NCBI GenBank assembly: GCA_003022435.1
Contig: PXUA01000003.1
Coordinates: 62,001-126,000, forward strand
From: Bacteroidetes bacterium SW_9_63_38
Lineage (GTDB): Bacteria; Bacteroidota; Rhodothermia; Rhodothermales; Salinibacteraceae
Direction: 5' to 3'
Length of the DNA: 64,000 nucleotides
Numbering within the stretch: the first letter of the stretch is position 1; each line of letters starts with the position of its first letter. Shown here piece by piece: positions 28,254-37,084 of this stretch. The position numbers and the translations under genes are program-made. Under the pieces are notes generated by a model. It made no database searches, was not told the origin of the DNA, and saw only the letters and a program-made list of their open reading frames with translations.

Positions 28254-28826
28254 ATGGATGTCTTTGATGCTGATCTTCCCGGCGCGCGCATCATCGAGCC
28301 GGACGTGTATACCGACGATCGCGGATCTTTTTTGGAAACCTGGAACGCCCGGGACTATGGGAAGAAGGGACTGAACGTATCGTTCGTGCAGGACAATCTC
28401 TCCCGATCTCGTCGGCACGTGCTTCGGGGACTGCACTTCCAGAACCCGCGTCCCCAGGGCAAGCTCATCTCGGTGCTCAAGGGGGAGGTGTTCGATGTGA
28501 TCGTGGACATCCGGGCCGATTCGGAGACCTTTGGGGAATGGGAGAGCATAGTGCTGTCTGCGGACGACGCCCGTCAACTGTACGTCCCGGAAGGATTTGC
28601 GCACGGCTTTCTCGTGATGAGCGACGAGGCCTTATTCCACTACAAGTGTACGGACTTCTATCATCCCGACACGGAAGGAGTCATTCGGTGGAACGACCCG
28701 ACCCTGAATATCGACTGGCCCGTTGACAGCCCAATTCTGTCGGAGCGCGATCAGAATGCCCCGCTTCTGGAGGAGTTGCCGTCGGAGCGGTGTGAGTTCG
28801 GGGCGTCGCAGTCCGTCGTGCTGTAG
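28254..28826 (+). CDS. rfbC: dTDP-4-dehydrorhamnose 3,5-epimerase
   Basis: 190 aa cupin. RGLHFQ carries the catalytic His61. SVLKGEVFDVIVDIR and YVPEGFAHGFLVMSD supply the rest of the active site. Family length is 180-190 aa. It lies 21 bp after rfbA, so one operon is likely. Confidence 0.96.
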   Translation: MDVFDADLPGARIIEPDVYTDDRGSFLETWNARDYGKKGLNVSFVQDNLSRSRRHVLRGLHFQNPRPQGKLISVLKGEVFDVIVDIRADSETFGEWESIVLSADDARQLYVPEGFAHGFLVMSDEALFHYKCTDFYHPDTEGVIRWNDPTLNIDWPVDSPILSERDQNAPLLEELPSERCEFGASQSVVL

Positions 28827-28864
28827 GAGGATCGCGTTTCCCTTCACAATGCGACTCGGGATAG

Positions 28865-29755
28865 ATGGCACCTCTCGCGAATCCCGACATTTTGCTGATC
28901 GGGGCCACGGGACAAGTTGGCCATGAATTGCGGGCACCGCTCGCAGAGATCGGAGACGTGACGGCGCCGCGCCGTGATGGTCTCGACCTGACGGCGCCGG
29001 AGACGATTCAATCGGCGGTCCGGGCGGCAGCGCCGGACGTGATCGTCAACGCGGCGGCATACACGGCTGTGGACGACGCCGAAAGCGAGCCGGACCGGGC
29101 TGAGGCCATCAATGCGAAGGCTCCGGCTGTGCTGGCAGAGACGGCCGCGGAGGTGGGGGCCTGGCTGGTACACTACTCGACCGACTACGTCTTCGACGGC
29201 ACGGCGACGGCGCCGTATGTGGAGCGCGACGCGACGAATCCCATCAACGTCTACGGTCGGACGAAGCGGGCGGGAGAGCGTGCCGTACAGGCGGCCGGCG
29301 GCCCGCATCTGATTCTGCGCACGAGCTGGGTGTACAGTGCTCGCCGCTCGAACTTTCTTCTGTCGATGCTCGGGCTGGCCGACGAGCACGACACGTTGAC
29401 CATCGTTGACGACCAGACCGGTACGCCCACCTCCGCGGCCTGGATTGCAGAGGCGACCGCCGCGATCCTGGGCCGCCTGCTGGACATGGACACGCCGACC
29501 GAGGCGGGCGGCCTCTACCACCTCGCCGCGTCGGGGCAGACCAGCTGGTACGGGTTCGCGCGCGCCATCTTTGCGCAGTTCGGACGCGACGATGTGACCG
29601 TCAAGCCGATTCCGACGGAAGAGTATCCGACGCCCGCCGCCCGCCCCGCCTACACGGTGCTCGATTCGAGCGAAGTGCGCACGACGTTCGACCTCGACAT
29701 TTCGACGTGGAGCGAGCAGCTGGACGGGCTCCGGGCTCGGATGAGGCAGGCATAA
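28865..29755 (+). CDS. rfbD: dTDP-4-dehydrorhamnose reductase
   Basis: 296 aa. NAD(P) motif GATGQVG (13-19); catalytic Tyr130 and Lys134 in YGRTKRAGE; STDYVFDG and RTSWVYS are RmlD signatures. It completes dTDP-L-rhamnose. ATG 28865 overlaps the end of a short leader after rfbC (38 bp gap). Last gene of the rhamnose set. Confidence 0.96.
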   Translation: MAPLANPDILLIGATGQVGHELRAPLAEIGDVTAPRRDGLDLTAPETIQSAVRAAAPDVIVNAAAYTAVDDAESEPDRAEAINAKAPAVLAETAAEVGAWLVHYSTDYVFDGTATAPYVERDATNPINVYGRTKRAGERAVQAAGGPHLILRTSWVYSARRSNFLLSMLGLADEHDTLTIVDDQTGTPTSAAWIAEATAAILGRLLDMDTPTEAGGLYHLAASGQTSWYGFARAIFAQFGRDDVTVKPIPTEEYPTPAARPAYTVLDSSEVRTTFDLDISTWSEQLDGLRARMRQA

Positions 29756-29812
29756 AACAAACGACCGCCGTCCCTCGGAGGCGGCTCAGCATTCGAGGTT
29801 GCGTCCAATTCT

Positions 29813-30080
29813 TCACCCGAGTCCGCCGAGTCCTAGTGCAGCTTCAACTGGTCCGTTATGCAATCCAGCTTTGGACGGACCTCGTCCGTCCATACCTCAA
29901 GCTGGAGCTTGGAGCAATAGCAAACTGCTTTCCCCAAAAGATCGTTTGAAGCTGCACTAGGACGACCAGTCCCAGACCAACGAGGCCCGGAACGGAGCTG
30001 GATGCGGAAAGCGTGTAGAGCCAGAGGCCGGCCAGGAGGGTCAGCCCGCCTGCGACAATCGCCTGCACGAACGATTCCAT
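29813..30080 (-). pseudogene. Small two-helix membrane protein interrupted by MITE-1 copy 2
   Basis: From an ATG at 30080 the minus strand encodes MESFVQAIVAGGLTLLAGLW followed by a second hydrophobic segment VPGLVGLGLVVL, then runs into the MITE. If the element and one CTAG are removed, the frame continues as GLGGLG and stops at TGA (29813-29815), giving a coherent 47-aa membrane peptide. With the MITE in place it gains about 27 unrelated residues. It lies just downstream of the truncated lipase-maturation-factor gene. Function unknown. Confidence 0.5.
29833..29960 (+). mobile_element. MITE-1 copy 2 (120 bp plus CTAG duplication)
   Basis: The element 29837-29956 differs from copy 1 at only about two positions and is flanked by CTAG on both sides. 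It has the same terminal TGCAGCTTCAA/TTGAAGCTGCA and internal GGACGGAC hairpin. It is inserted in a small membrane-protein frame on the minus strand. Confidence 0.9.
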
Positions 30081-30128
30081 GAGTTGGGAGAAGCGGGGTG
30101 TGCGACACAGTTCTCAGAGACAGGTGCC

Positions 30129-30785
30129 TCAGACGTAGCGGCCGCGGGAAGGGACGGTGCCCTGACGCAACTCCTCCCGAGAGAGAAGCGGGAAGTAGAC
30201 ACCCACTCGCTCGCGCACCCACCAGTCGCCGGTATCGGCTCGCTCTTCGGGGGCGGTGTACCGATAGCGGTACCGGACCACACGGACCTGCTCCGGCGGC
30301 TCGTCGGAAAAGGGCGTGTGCCGGAGGAGGCCGAGGGTCGCGTCGTCCCCCTTCATCAGGTGGACGAGAAAGGGGAGCAACCACTTCTGGCGAGTTTTGG
30401 GACGGGGCTGCATCGCCGCGAACCACAGCTGCCAGTCGAGCCGCAGGTGGTAGGGGGCCCACTGGGGCGGGCGCTCGTTGGGGCGGACGGGCTGGCCCTT
30501 GAACCGGTATTCCCGCCAGTCGTCCTCGTCGGGATGGGAGGCCTGCGTGCCCTCCACGACCAGCTGGTAACGCGTCTTGGTGATGGAGCCGAAGGCGCCG
30601 TAGGTGTTGACGAGATGGAGGCGGTCGAACGAGGTGTTCATCACCTGCTGCTGCGAGAGCATGTTCGAGACCGGTCGGACACTCCTCAGGCCCACGAGGC
30701 CCGCGACGGCGAGGGCTGCGACCGTCAGGTACGGTGGAGGCGCTGCGGTCGCCCCGACCGATATGGGAAGGACCGACGCGAGCAC
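30129..30785 (-). pseudogene. C-terminal fragment of a lipase maturation factor family protein
   Basis: About 219 aa in the best frame (GTG at 30785). It matches the soluble C-terminal half of bacterial LMF1-like proteins: SFDRLHLVNTYGAFGSITK, WREYRFKG, WAPYHLRLDWQLWFAAM, then RYRYRYTAPEER and WWVRERVG. Full proteins are near 480-560 aa with several membrane helices; only one helix remains and an in-frame stop lies just upstream. The missing half is not found nearby, so this is probably a truncated remnant, although a shortened product is possible. Confidence 0.75.
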
Positions 30786-30896
30786 GGTGACCGCGGGCGA
30801 CGTGTTTGACGCCGTCGTGCGCTATGCCGACACTGAGGGACGCGTCGTGCGCCTGTAAGGGGGCTCTCTTCTGATTTCTGATTGGCTGGAGGCTCC

Positions 30897-32003
30897 ATGA
30901 GCCGCCTTTTCGTTTGTGTAGTTGTGGCCGCGGTTCTGGGAGCGGGTCCTGCATGGGGCCAGTCGCACCGGGCGACGGCCCCCCCGGTCGCGGACACATC
31001 GATCGTGGATCGGGTGCTCGGGGGCAACTGGCTGGTCCTCCCGTTTGCCTCCTACGCCCCGAACACGGGCGTGGCCGGCGGGCTGCTGGCAGGCTACTAC
31101 CAGACGGAGCAGCCCGGACGCCCGGCGTCCAGCGTGCAGAGTACCGCCACGGTGACCCAGAAACGGCAACTCATCGTGCAGGTGGCGCCCGAGTGGTATC
31201 TGGAGGAGGGGCGGTGGCGAGTGCTCGGCGACGGACAGGCGGCGCACTTTCCCAACACGTTCTACGGGATTGGCGGGGAGACCCCGGAGTCGGCCGCCGA
31301 GGACTATACGGCGCGCTATGTGCTATTTGACCTGACAGTTCAGCGGCGCCTTCGTCCGAATCTGCGGGTGGGACCTCGTGTGTTCGTTCGGGCGGGGACC
31401 GTCACGGAGCCCGAGAGGGGAGGGACGATTGCGCGGGAGGGGGTGCCGGGGGCCGACGGGGGGCTGACGGCTGGCATCGGGAGTGCCCTCCAGTGGGACG
31501 CGCGGGATCGCCGGTATTACCCGACCACCGGGACGTACGCCACGGTCGATGCCCTGCTTCATTCGGCGGCGTGGGGCAGCGACTACACGTTCGGTCGGGG
31601 TCGGACGGATCTCCGGGCCTATCGCCCGCTCGGCATCGGGGTGCTCGCCGGGCAGGTGTACGCTGAGGCGGTGACGGGGACCGCTCCGTTTCAACTGCTG
31701 CCGTTGCTCGGCGGGCCGGATCGGCTGCGCGGGTACCAGGAGGGTCGGTTTCGGGACAACGTGTACTGGACGGCGCAGGCGGAATATCGATTTCCACTTT
31801 TTTGGCGGTTCAAGGCCACGACCTTCGCGGCGCTCGGGGAGGCGGGGCCGCGCGTTGGAGTACCGCTTGTGCAGGATGTCGAAGTGGCCGTCGGGATCGG
31901 GGGGCGCTTGCAACTCAATGAGGACGGCGTGCACGGTCGGGTCGATGTCGCGTACGGCCGGGAAGGGCTGGAATTCTACCTGTCGCTGGGCGAGGCCTTT
32001 TAG
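30897..32003 (+). CDS. Omp85/BamA-like outer-membrane beta-barrel protein
   Basis: 368 aa from ATG 30897, with a signal peptide (MSRLFVCVVVAAVLGAGPAWG). The rest alternates as in a 16-strand barrel, with the Omp85 loop signature LGGPDRLRGYQEGRFRDN about 290 residues in and a terminal phenylalanine (LGEAF). No POTRA domains are present, so it is a short 'surface antigen'-type barrel and not BamA itself. Its cargo or role is unknown. A GGAGG lies four bases before the ATG, an exception in this window, but the spacing is poor. Confidence 0.85.
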   Translation: MSRLFVCVVVAAVLGAGPAWGQSHRATAPPVADTSIVDRVLGGNWLVLPFASYAPNTGVAGGLLAGYYQTEQPGRPASSVQSTATVTQKRQLIVQVAPEWYLEEGRWRVLGDGQAAHFPNTFYGIGGETPESAAEDYTARYVLFDLTVQRRLRPNLRVGPRVFVRAGTVTEPERGGTIAREGVPGADGGLTAGIGSALQWDARDRRYYPTTGTYATVDALLHSAAWGSDYTFGRGRTDLRAYRPLGIGVLAGQVYAEAVTGTAPFQLLPLLGGPDRLRGYQEGRFRDNVYWTAQAEYRFPLFWRFKATTFAALGEAGPRVGVPLVQDVEVAVGIGGRLQLNEDGVHGRVDVAYGREGLEFYLSLGEAF

Positions 32004-32260
32004 CAACTGAACCGTCGTCCGGGAGGACAGTTGATGGAAAGCATGGTCTGGAGGGAAGGGCCATTGCATCTTGTCATGAGCACAGGAGAGTGGGCAGGCA
32101 CAGCCTCCGTGCGTTCATGTCACCAGGCGTTCGTTCAGACCGGGCCGACTGGTGGATGAACGGCACAAGCGCCTCCTGCTCTTCCGACGCCGTCCAACAT
32201 GCGATGGCCTTGGGGCGAGGGCAACACGATTCGTTTGCACGACTTCCTTTCAAGTTCTAC

Positions 32261-35020
32261 ATGCGATACGTTCTGGCCGGTGCGCTGTGCGCACTTCTGC
32301 TGACCTCCTGCACGCTGTTCAAGGGCTCGACGGAGTCGGCGGGCGGAGACACGTCGGCGACGACGCAGAAGGAGGACGATCCCTTCAAGCCGTGGGAGAA
32401 AACCCTGGCCGACACCGACACGATTGACGGCTACATTTCGCTGTACCAGAAAGAGGACCGGACGCTGTACGCCGAGCTGCCGCCCGAGCGGCTGGGGCAG
32501 AATTTTGGGCTCGTGCTGCACGTGAGCAAGGGCGTGGGGGCGTACAACCTCCACGACGGGCTCAAGCTCACGGATACGCGCCTGATGCGCTTCCGGCGGG
32601 TGGGGCACAAGGTGCACCTCGTGCACCGCAACACGCGCTTCCGGGCCGACAAGGGCGGGCTGCGCCGGTCGTTGCGGGACAACCAGGCGCACTCGGTCGT
32701 CCACACCTTCGACATCGTGAGCCGGAACGATTCCACCGACGCCCTGCTCATCAAGCTGTCCGATTTCCTGGTGTCGGACTACGTGGAGCTCGGGGAGAAG
32801 ATCAAAACGCACTTTGGGGGGACGTCGCTCAGCTTCCAGGACGGAAAGAGCTACGTCGACACGGTCCGCGCCTTCGAGAAGAACGTCGAGATCGACGCGA
32901 GGCTGGACTACGCCGGGTCGGACCTTTCCGGAAAGGGCAAGGCCGCCATTCCCGACGACCGGTCGATCCCAGTGGGGGTACGCTACTCGTTCTTTGCGTT
33001 GCCGGACGATCCCATGCAGGCCCGGCGTGCCGATGACCGGGTCGGCTATTTCACGGAGGCGATCAAGGACTTTTCGCGGGACCGACAGGCCGACCCGTAC
33101 CTGCGGTACGTGCGTCGGTGGCGCCTGACGCCTTCGGACACGGCGGCCTATCAAGAGGGGGAGCGGGGGCCGCCGGAGGAGCCGATTGTGTTTTACGTGG
33201 ACCCGACGGTCCCGGATGAATACCGGCCGTACGTGAAGGAGGGCATCGAGGCCTGGAATGAGGCCTTCCGCGCCGCCGGCTACAAGAACGCGATCGCGGC
33301 GAAGGATGCGCCGGCCGACTCCGCCTGGAGTGCCGAGGACATTCGCTACTCGACCGTGCAGTGGACGGCGTCGCACCAGATGGGGTACGCCATCGGGCCG
33401 TCGCAAGCCGATCCGCGGACCGGCGAAATTCTGAACGCCGACATCCTGATTTCTTCCGAGTTCGTGCGGTCGTGGGCGGAGGACTACGGCAATCTGACGC
33501 CGGGAGCGAGCGCGCAGGGTCCGGATGCGCAGGGAGCGACTTCCATGCGGAGCACAGTGCGGTCGCTCCGACGCATGCTGCCGGATCGCCTCGCCCGGCA
33601 CGCCTGCGGGGCGGAGCGCGGGATGGCGCAGCAGCTGGGCCTGCAGCGGGCGGCGATGTTAGCGCGCGGGCAGCTATCGCCGGGCGCGCCGATGCCGGAG
33701 AAATACCTGGGCCAGTCCATCAAGAACCTCGTAATGCACGAGATCGGCCACACGCTCGGTCTCCGGCACAACTTCAAGGCGTCGTCGGGCGTTCCGAATG
33801 CCAGGCTCCACGATGAGGCCTTTACCGAGACGTACGGTGTCAGCCTCTCGGTGATGGACTACACGCCGGTCAACGTGGCCCTCGACGCGGACGAGCAGGG
33901 GGACTACTGGAATCCGACTGTGGGGGCCTACGACGAGTGGGCGATCAAGTACGGGTACATGCCGATTGCGGAGCAGGACGACGAGGGGACGTTGACGCGA
34001 AACGGGCCGCTGGCCGACACGACGACGGCCGCCCTCCCTGGACTCGACAAGATTGCGGCGCAGTCCAGCGACTCGCTGCACACCTACGGTACCGACGAGG
34101 ACGCCTTCCTCGGCCCGTACGCCGTGGATCCGCTTACCAACGCCTGGGAGCTCGGCAGCAGTCCGCTCGCCTTCGCCGAGACGCGGACCGAGCTGATCCG
34201 AATGGTGACGCCCATGCTCGACGACCGCCTCGTGGCGGACGGGGAGCGCTACCATCGGCTCCGAACGGCCACCACCGCACTGCTGAAGGAGCGCCTTCGC
34301 AGTCTGATGCCGGTCACGAAGGCCGTGGGGGGCATGTACGTGACGCGGGACCACAAGGGCACGCCGGATGCGCGACTCCCCTTCCGCCCGGTGTCGGATA
34401 GTCTGCAGCAGGCGGCAGTAGATCTCATCGTAGACGCCGCCTTCGCGCCGGATGCGTTTCAGTTCGGCGCCGAGCGGCTCAACAAACTGGCGCCCGACTG
34501 GCACAAGCACTGGGGCACCGAGTCGTCTCTACAGATCGATTACCCAGTTCATGAGAACGTGGCGGCCCTTCAGTCGCAGCTTCTCGGCACGCTGCTCCAC
34601 CCGGCCCGGCTGCAACGCATGATCGACGTTCAGGCGCGGCGCTCCGGCGACGCGTACGCGCCCGCCGATCTGCTGGAGCGACTCACAGCGTCTATCTGGG
34701 CCGAGCTCGACGCCCCGCCGCCGCAGACCGTCTCTATCAACTCGTTCCGCCGTCCCCTGCAGCGGATGTACGTTGAGCGTCTCATCGACTTTCTGCTGGA
34801 GACGACGACCTGGATCACGATCAGTTCCGAAGGGGGCGATCTCGCTTCGGTGCCGGAGGATGTGCGTTCGCTGGCGCGGCTGGAGCTGCGCACGCTGTCC
34901 GAGCGCCTCGGTGACGTGTTGGCGCGCGACGATCTCGACCGGACGGAGCGCGCGCACCTGGCCGAAACGAAGACCCGCATCGATCGGGCGCTGGAGGCGT
35001 CGGTGCGCGTGTCCCCGTAG
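32261..35020 (+). CDS. Zinc-dependent metalloprotease lipoprotein (DUF5117/DUF4953 type)
   Basis: 919 aa from ATG 32261. A lipoprotein signal MRYVLAGALCALLLTSC puts Cys17 as the lipidated residue. After an N-terminal beta-rich domain, the extended zincin motif HEIGHTLGLRH (493-503) marks the active site, preceded by ILNADILIS and followed by SVMDYTPVN, the Met-turn region. This layout matches large envelope metalloproteases common in Bacteroidota and relatives. Substrate unknown. The upstream in-frame region (32090-32260) lacks protein-like character. It stands alone, with 240-400 bp gaps either side. Confidence 0.9.
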   Translation: MRYVLAGALCALLLTSCTLFKGSTESAGGDTSATTQKEDDPFKPWEKTLADTDTIDGYISLYQKEDRTLYAELPPERLGQNFGLVLHVSKGVGAYNLHDGLKLTDTRLMRFRRVGHKVHLVHRNTRFRADKGGLRRSLRDNQAHSVVHTFDIVSRNDSTDALLIKLSDFLVSDYVELGEKIKTHFGGTSLSFQDGKSYVDTVRAFEKNVEIDARLDYAGSDLSGKGKAAIPDDRSIPVGVRYSFFALPDDPMQARRADDRVGYFTEAIKDFSRDRQADPYLRYVRRWRLTPSDTAAYQEGERGPPEEPIVFYVDPTVPDEYRPYVKEGIEAWNEAFRAAGYKNAIAAKDAPADSAWSAEDIRYSTVQWTASHQMGYAIGPSQADPRTGEILNADILISSEFVRSWAEDYGNLTPGASAQGPDAQGATSMRSTVRSLRRMLPDRLARHACGAERGMAQQLGLQRAAMLARGQLSPGAPMPEKYLGQSIKNLVMHEIGHTLGLRHNFKASSGVPNARLHDEAFTETYGVSLSVMDYTPVNVALDADEQGDYWNPTVGAYDEWAIKYGYMPIAEQDDEGTLTRNGPLADTTTAALPGLDKIAAQSSDSLHTYGTDEDAFLGPYAVDPLTNAWELGSSPLAFAETRTELIRMVTPMLDDRLVADGERYHRLRTATTALLKERLRSLMPVTKAVGGMYVTRDHKGTPDARLPFRPVSDSLQQAAVDLIVDAAFAPDAFQFGAERLNKLAPDWHKHWGTESSLQIDYPVHENVAALQSQLLGTLLHPARLQRMIDVQARRSGDAYAPADLLERLTASIWAELDAPPPQTVSINSFRRPLQRMYVERLIDFLLETTTWITISSEGGDLASVPEDVRSLARLELRTLSERLGDVLARDDLDRTERAHLAETKTRIDRALEASVRVSP

Positions 35021-35418
35021 CGGGGCAAGGCAATCGTATGTTCGGCTTCTATCAAAAGCGAATCCGCTTATCTGCTTTTTCCAGACGGTATTTTCGAGAT
35101 CGTGTGGGCGTTTGTGAGCAATGTCCCGACTACTGTCGGGGTGTGGGAGTGGGAGAAGTTGCCTTCAACCTCCACGTTTGCTCGTCAATCGAGGCAAGAT
35201 GCGATTGCCGTGCGTAGCGGGGGCGAGGAACGATGTGTTTGCGGGGTTCGTCACATCTTCGAACTCTCGGAATGGAGTCGCTGTCACGGAGCCCGTCTTG
35301 TTCGGTGCTGCGCGACGGCGGAGCGACAGTGGGCTCTACGCTCGGGCTCCATTCTATGGTCGCGTCCGTCGGCGGATCGGGAGTCTGCCGGTGTGCTTTC
35401 GGTTAATTGCGTTCCAGT
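35021..35418. other. Gap before pncB, nothing recognised
   Basis: About 400 bp without a supported gene. A short GTGGGAGTGGGAGAAG word (around 35141) belongs to the same word class as 59890 and 62761. No terminator with T-run is clear after the protease gene. Confidence 0.45.
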
Positions 35419-36798
35419 ATGTCCTTCGACGATCACTTCCGTGCCGAAACGGCCGCGCTCTACACGGACCTCTACCAGTTGACCATGCTCCAGGCCTACC
35501 GGCGGGAGGGCATGGACGAGACGGCGGTTTTCGATCTCTTTGCGCGCCGCCTGCGCGACCGCAGCTACCTAGTGGCCTGTGGGATCGAGCAGGCGCTCGA
35601 ATATTTGAAGGAACTGTCCTTTTCGGAAGAGGCGATCGACTATCTGACCGAGCAGCCGCAGTTCGACGACGCCTTTCTGGAGTGGCTGGCCGACTTTGAG
35701 TTCACCGGCGATGTGTACGCCGTGCCTGAGGGCACACCGGTCTTTCCGGACGAGCCGATCGTCGAGGTGGTGGCACCGATCGGGGAGGCGCAGCTCGTCG
35801 AAACCTTTTTGCTCAACCAGATCACCGTCCAGACGACCATCGCCTCGAAGGCGGCCCGCGTGGTGCAGGCGGCGCGGGACGACGGCACCGACCGGGTCGT
35901 GGCCGACTTCGGCATGCGCCGCGTGCACGGCACCGACGCGGCCATGAAGGCGTCCCGGGCGGCGTACATCGCAGGGGTGGACGCTACCTCTAACGTCGCG
36001 GCCGGACAGGCCTACGACATTCCCATCACCGGCACGATGGCTCACAGCTACGTGGAGGCGCACGACTCGGAGATGGAGGCCTTTCGGGAGTTTGAGGCGC
36101 TGTACCCGGAGACGATTCTCCTTGTCGATACCTACGATACGCTCGACGGGGTGCGCAAGGTGATCGCCCTGGCGGAGGAATTGGGTGACGACTTTCGGGT
36201 GCAGGGCATCCGCCTGGACTCGGGCGACCTGGCGGCTCTGGCGTCGGAGGCGCGCCGGTTGCTGGACGCGGCGGGGCTCGACGACGTGCAGATTTTGGCC
36301 AGCAGCGGGCTCGACGAGCACAAAATCACGGACCTGCTGTCGCAGGGGGCGCTCATCGATGGGTTCGGGGTGGGGACGAAGATGGGCGCCTCGGCCGACC
36401 AGCCGACCCTCGACACCGCGTATAAGCTGTGTGGCTACGCCGGACAGCCGCGCATGAAGCTCGCGGCGGAGAAGTCAAACCTGCCAGGACGGAAGCAGGT
36501 GATTCGGCAGTACGAGGACGGCGTGGCCGTGCGGGACGTGATTGCCACGGAGCAGGACGACAGTCATGCAGGGGCGCCCCTCCTCGACCAGGTGATGCGG
36601 AACGGAGACCGGACCGATGCCGGGACGGAACGGCCCCTGGAGGCCCACCGTGAACACGCGGCGGTCCGCCGCGCGGAGCTTCCGGAGGCTCTGCGCCGCC
36701 TGGATGCAGACGAGGAGTACGAGGTTGTGCTCAGTGATCACCTGCAGGATCGGCTCGACGAGACGCGGGCGGCGTTGCAGGAGGCCATGACTGTGTAG
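35419..36798 (+). CDS. pncB: Nicotinate phosphoribosyltransferase
   Basis: 459 aa from ATG 35419 (MSFDDHFRAETAALYTDLYQ). Family signatures: TDLYQLTMLQAY, the RRVHGTDAAMKASRAAYIAG region, GTMAHSYVEAH, IRLDSGDL and FGVGTKMGAS. It converts nicotinate and PRPP to nicotinate mononucleotide with ATP, salvaging NAD. Length and motifs match the bacterial class. Stand-alone gene. Confidence 0.95.
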   Translation: MSFDDHFRAETAALYTDLYQLTMLQAYRREGMDETAVFDLFARRLRDRSYLVACGIEQALEYLKELSFSEEAIDYLTEQPQFDDAFLEWLADFEFTGDVYAVPEGTPVFPDEPIVEVVAPIGEAQLVETFLLNQITVQTTIASKAARVVQAARDDGTDRVVADFGMRRVHGTDAAMKASRAAYIAGVDATSNVAAGQAYDIPITGTMAHSYVEAHDSEMEAFREFEALYPETILLVDTYDTLDGVRKVIALAEELGDDFRVQGIRLDSGDLAALASEARRLLDAAGLDDVQILASSGLDEHKITDLLSQGALIDGFGVGTKMGASADQPTLDTAYKLCGYAGQPRMKLAAEKSNLPGRKQVIRQYEDGVAVRDVIATEQDDSHAGAPLLDQVMRNGDRTDAGTERPLEAHREHAAVRRAELPEALRRLDADEEYEVVLSDHLQDRLDETRAALQEAMTV

Positions 36799-37084
36799 TG
36801 GGCTCAGGGCGATCGGATGTTGGAATGCATTCGGAAAAGCAGGAGGCACTTTTGCCATTCATTGACTCATCTGCCCGAAATGAATGGATGCCTGGAGGCA
36901 AGAACGCTGTGCCCTACTGCTCTCCTGCATTCATCATAGAGCAAGATGTGATTGCCGTGGTCCGAGGCCGCGGCATCTGGACATCCGTCCACGCGGGCGT
37001 TACTTTCAGTACAATCGCTCAGCATACACTGGATGCCGCGCGTGGATGTCGGCATTGCCTCTGTAGACGCACTCACTCCTCTAT

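Noticed and set aside
30886-30899. GGAGG before the outer-membrane protein start as a true Shine-Dalgarno
   Set aside because: Only four bases separate it from the ATG and the match is partial; probably chance, so it does not weaken the rpsU observation much.
29833-30999. 388-aa minus-strand frame across the MITE and the LMF region
   Set aside because: Pro/Arg/Gly-rich and out of frame with the recognisable LMF text; its last 40 codons are simply the MITE.
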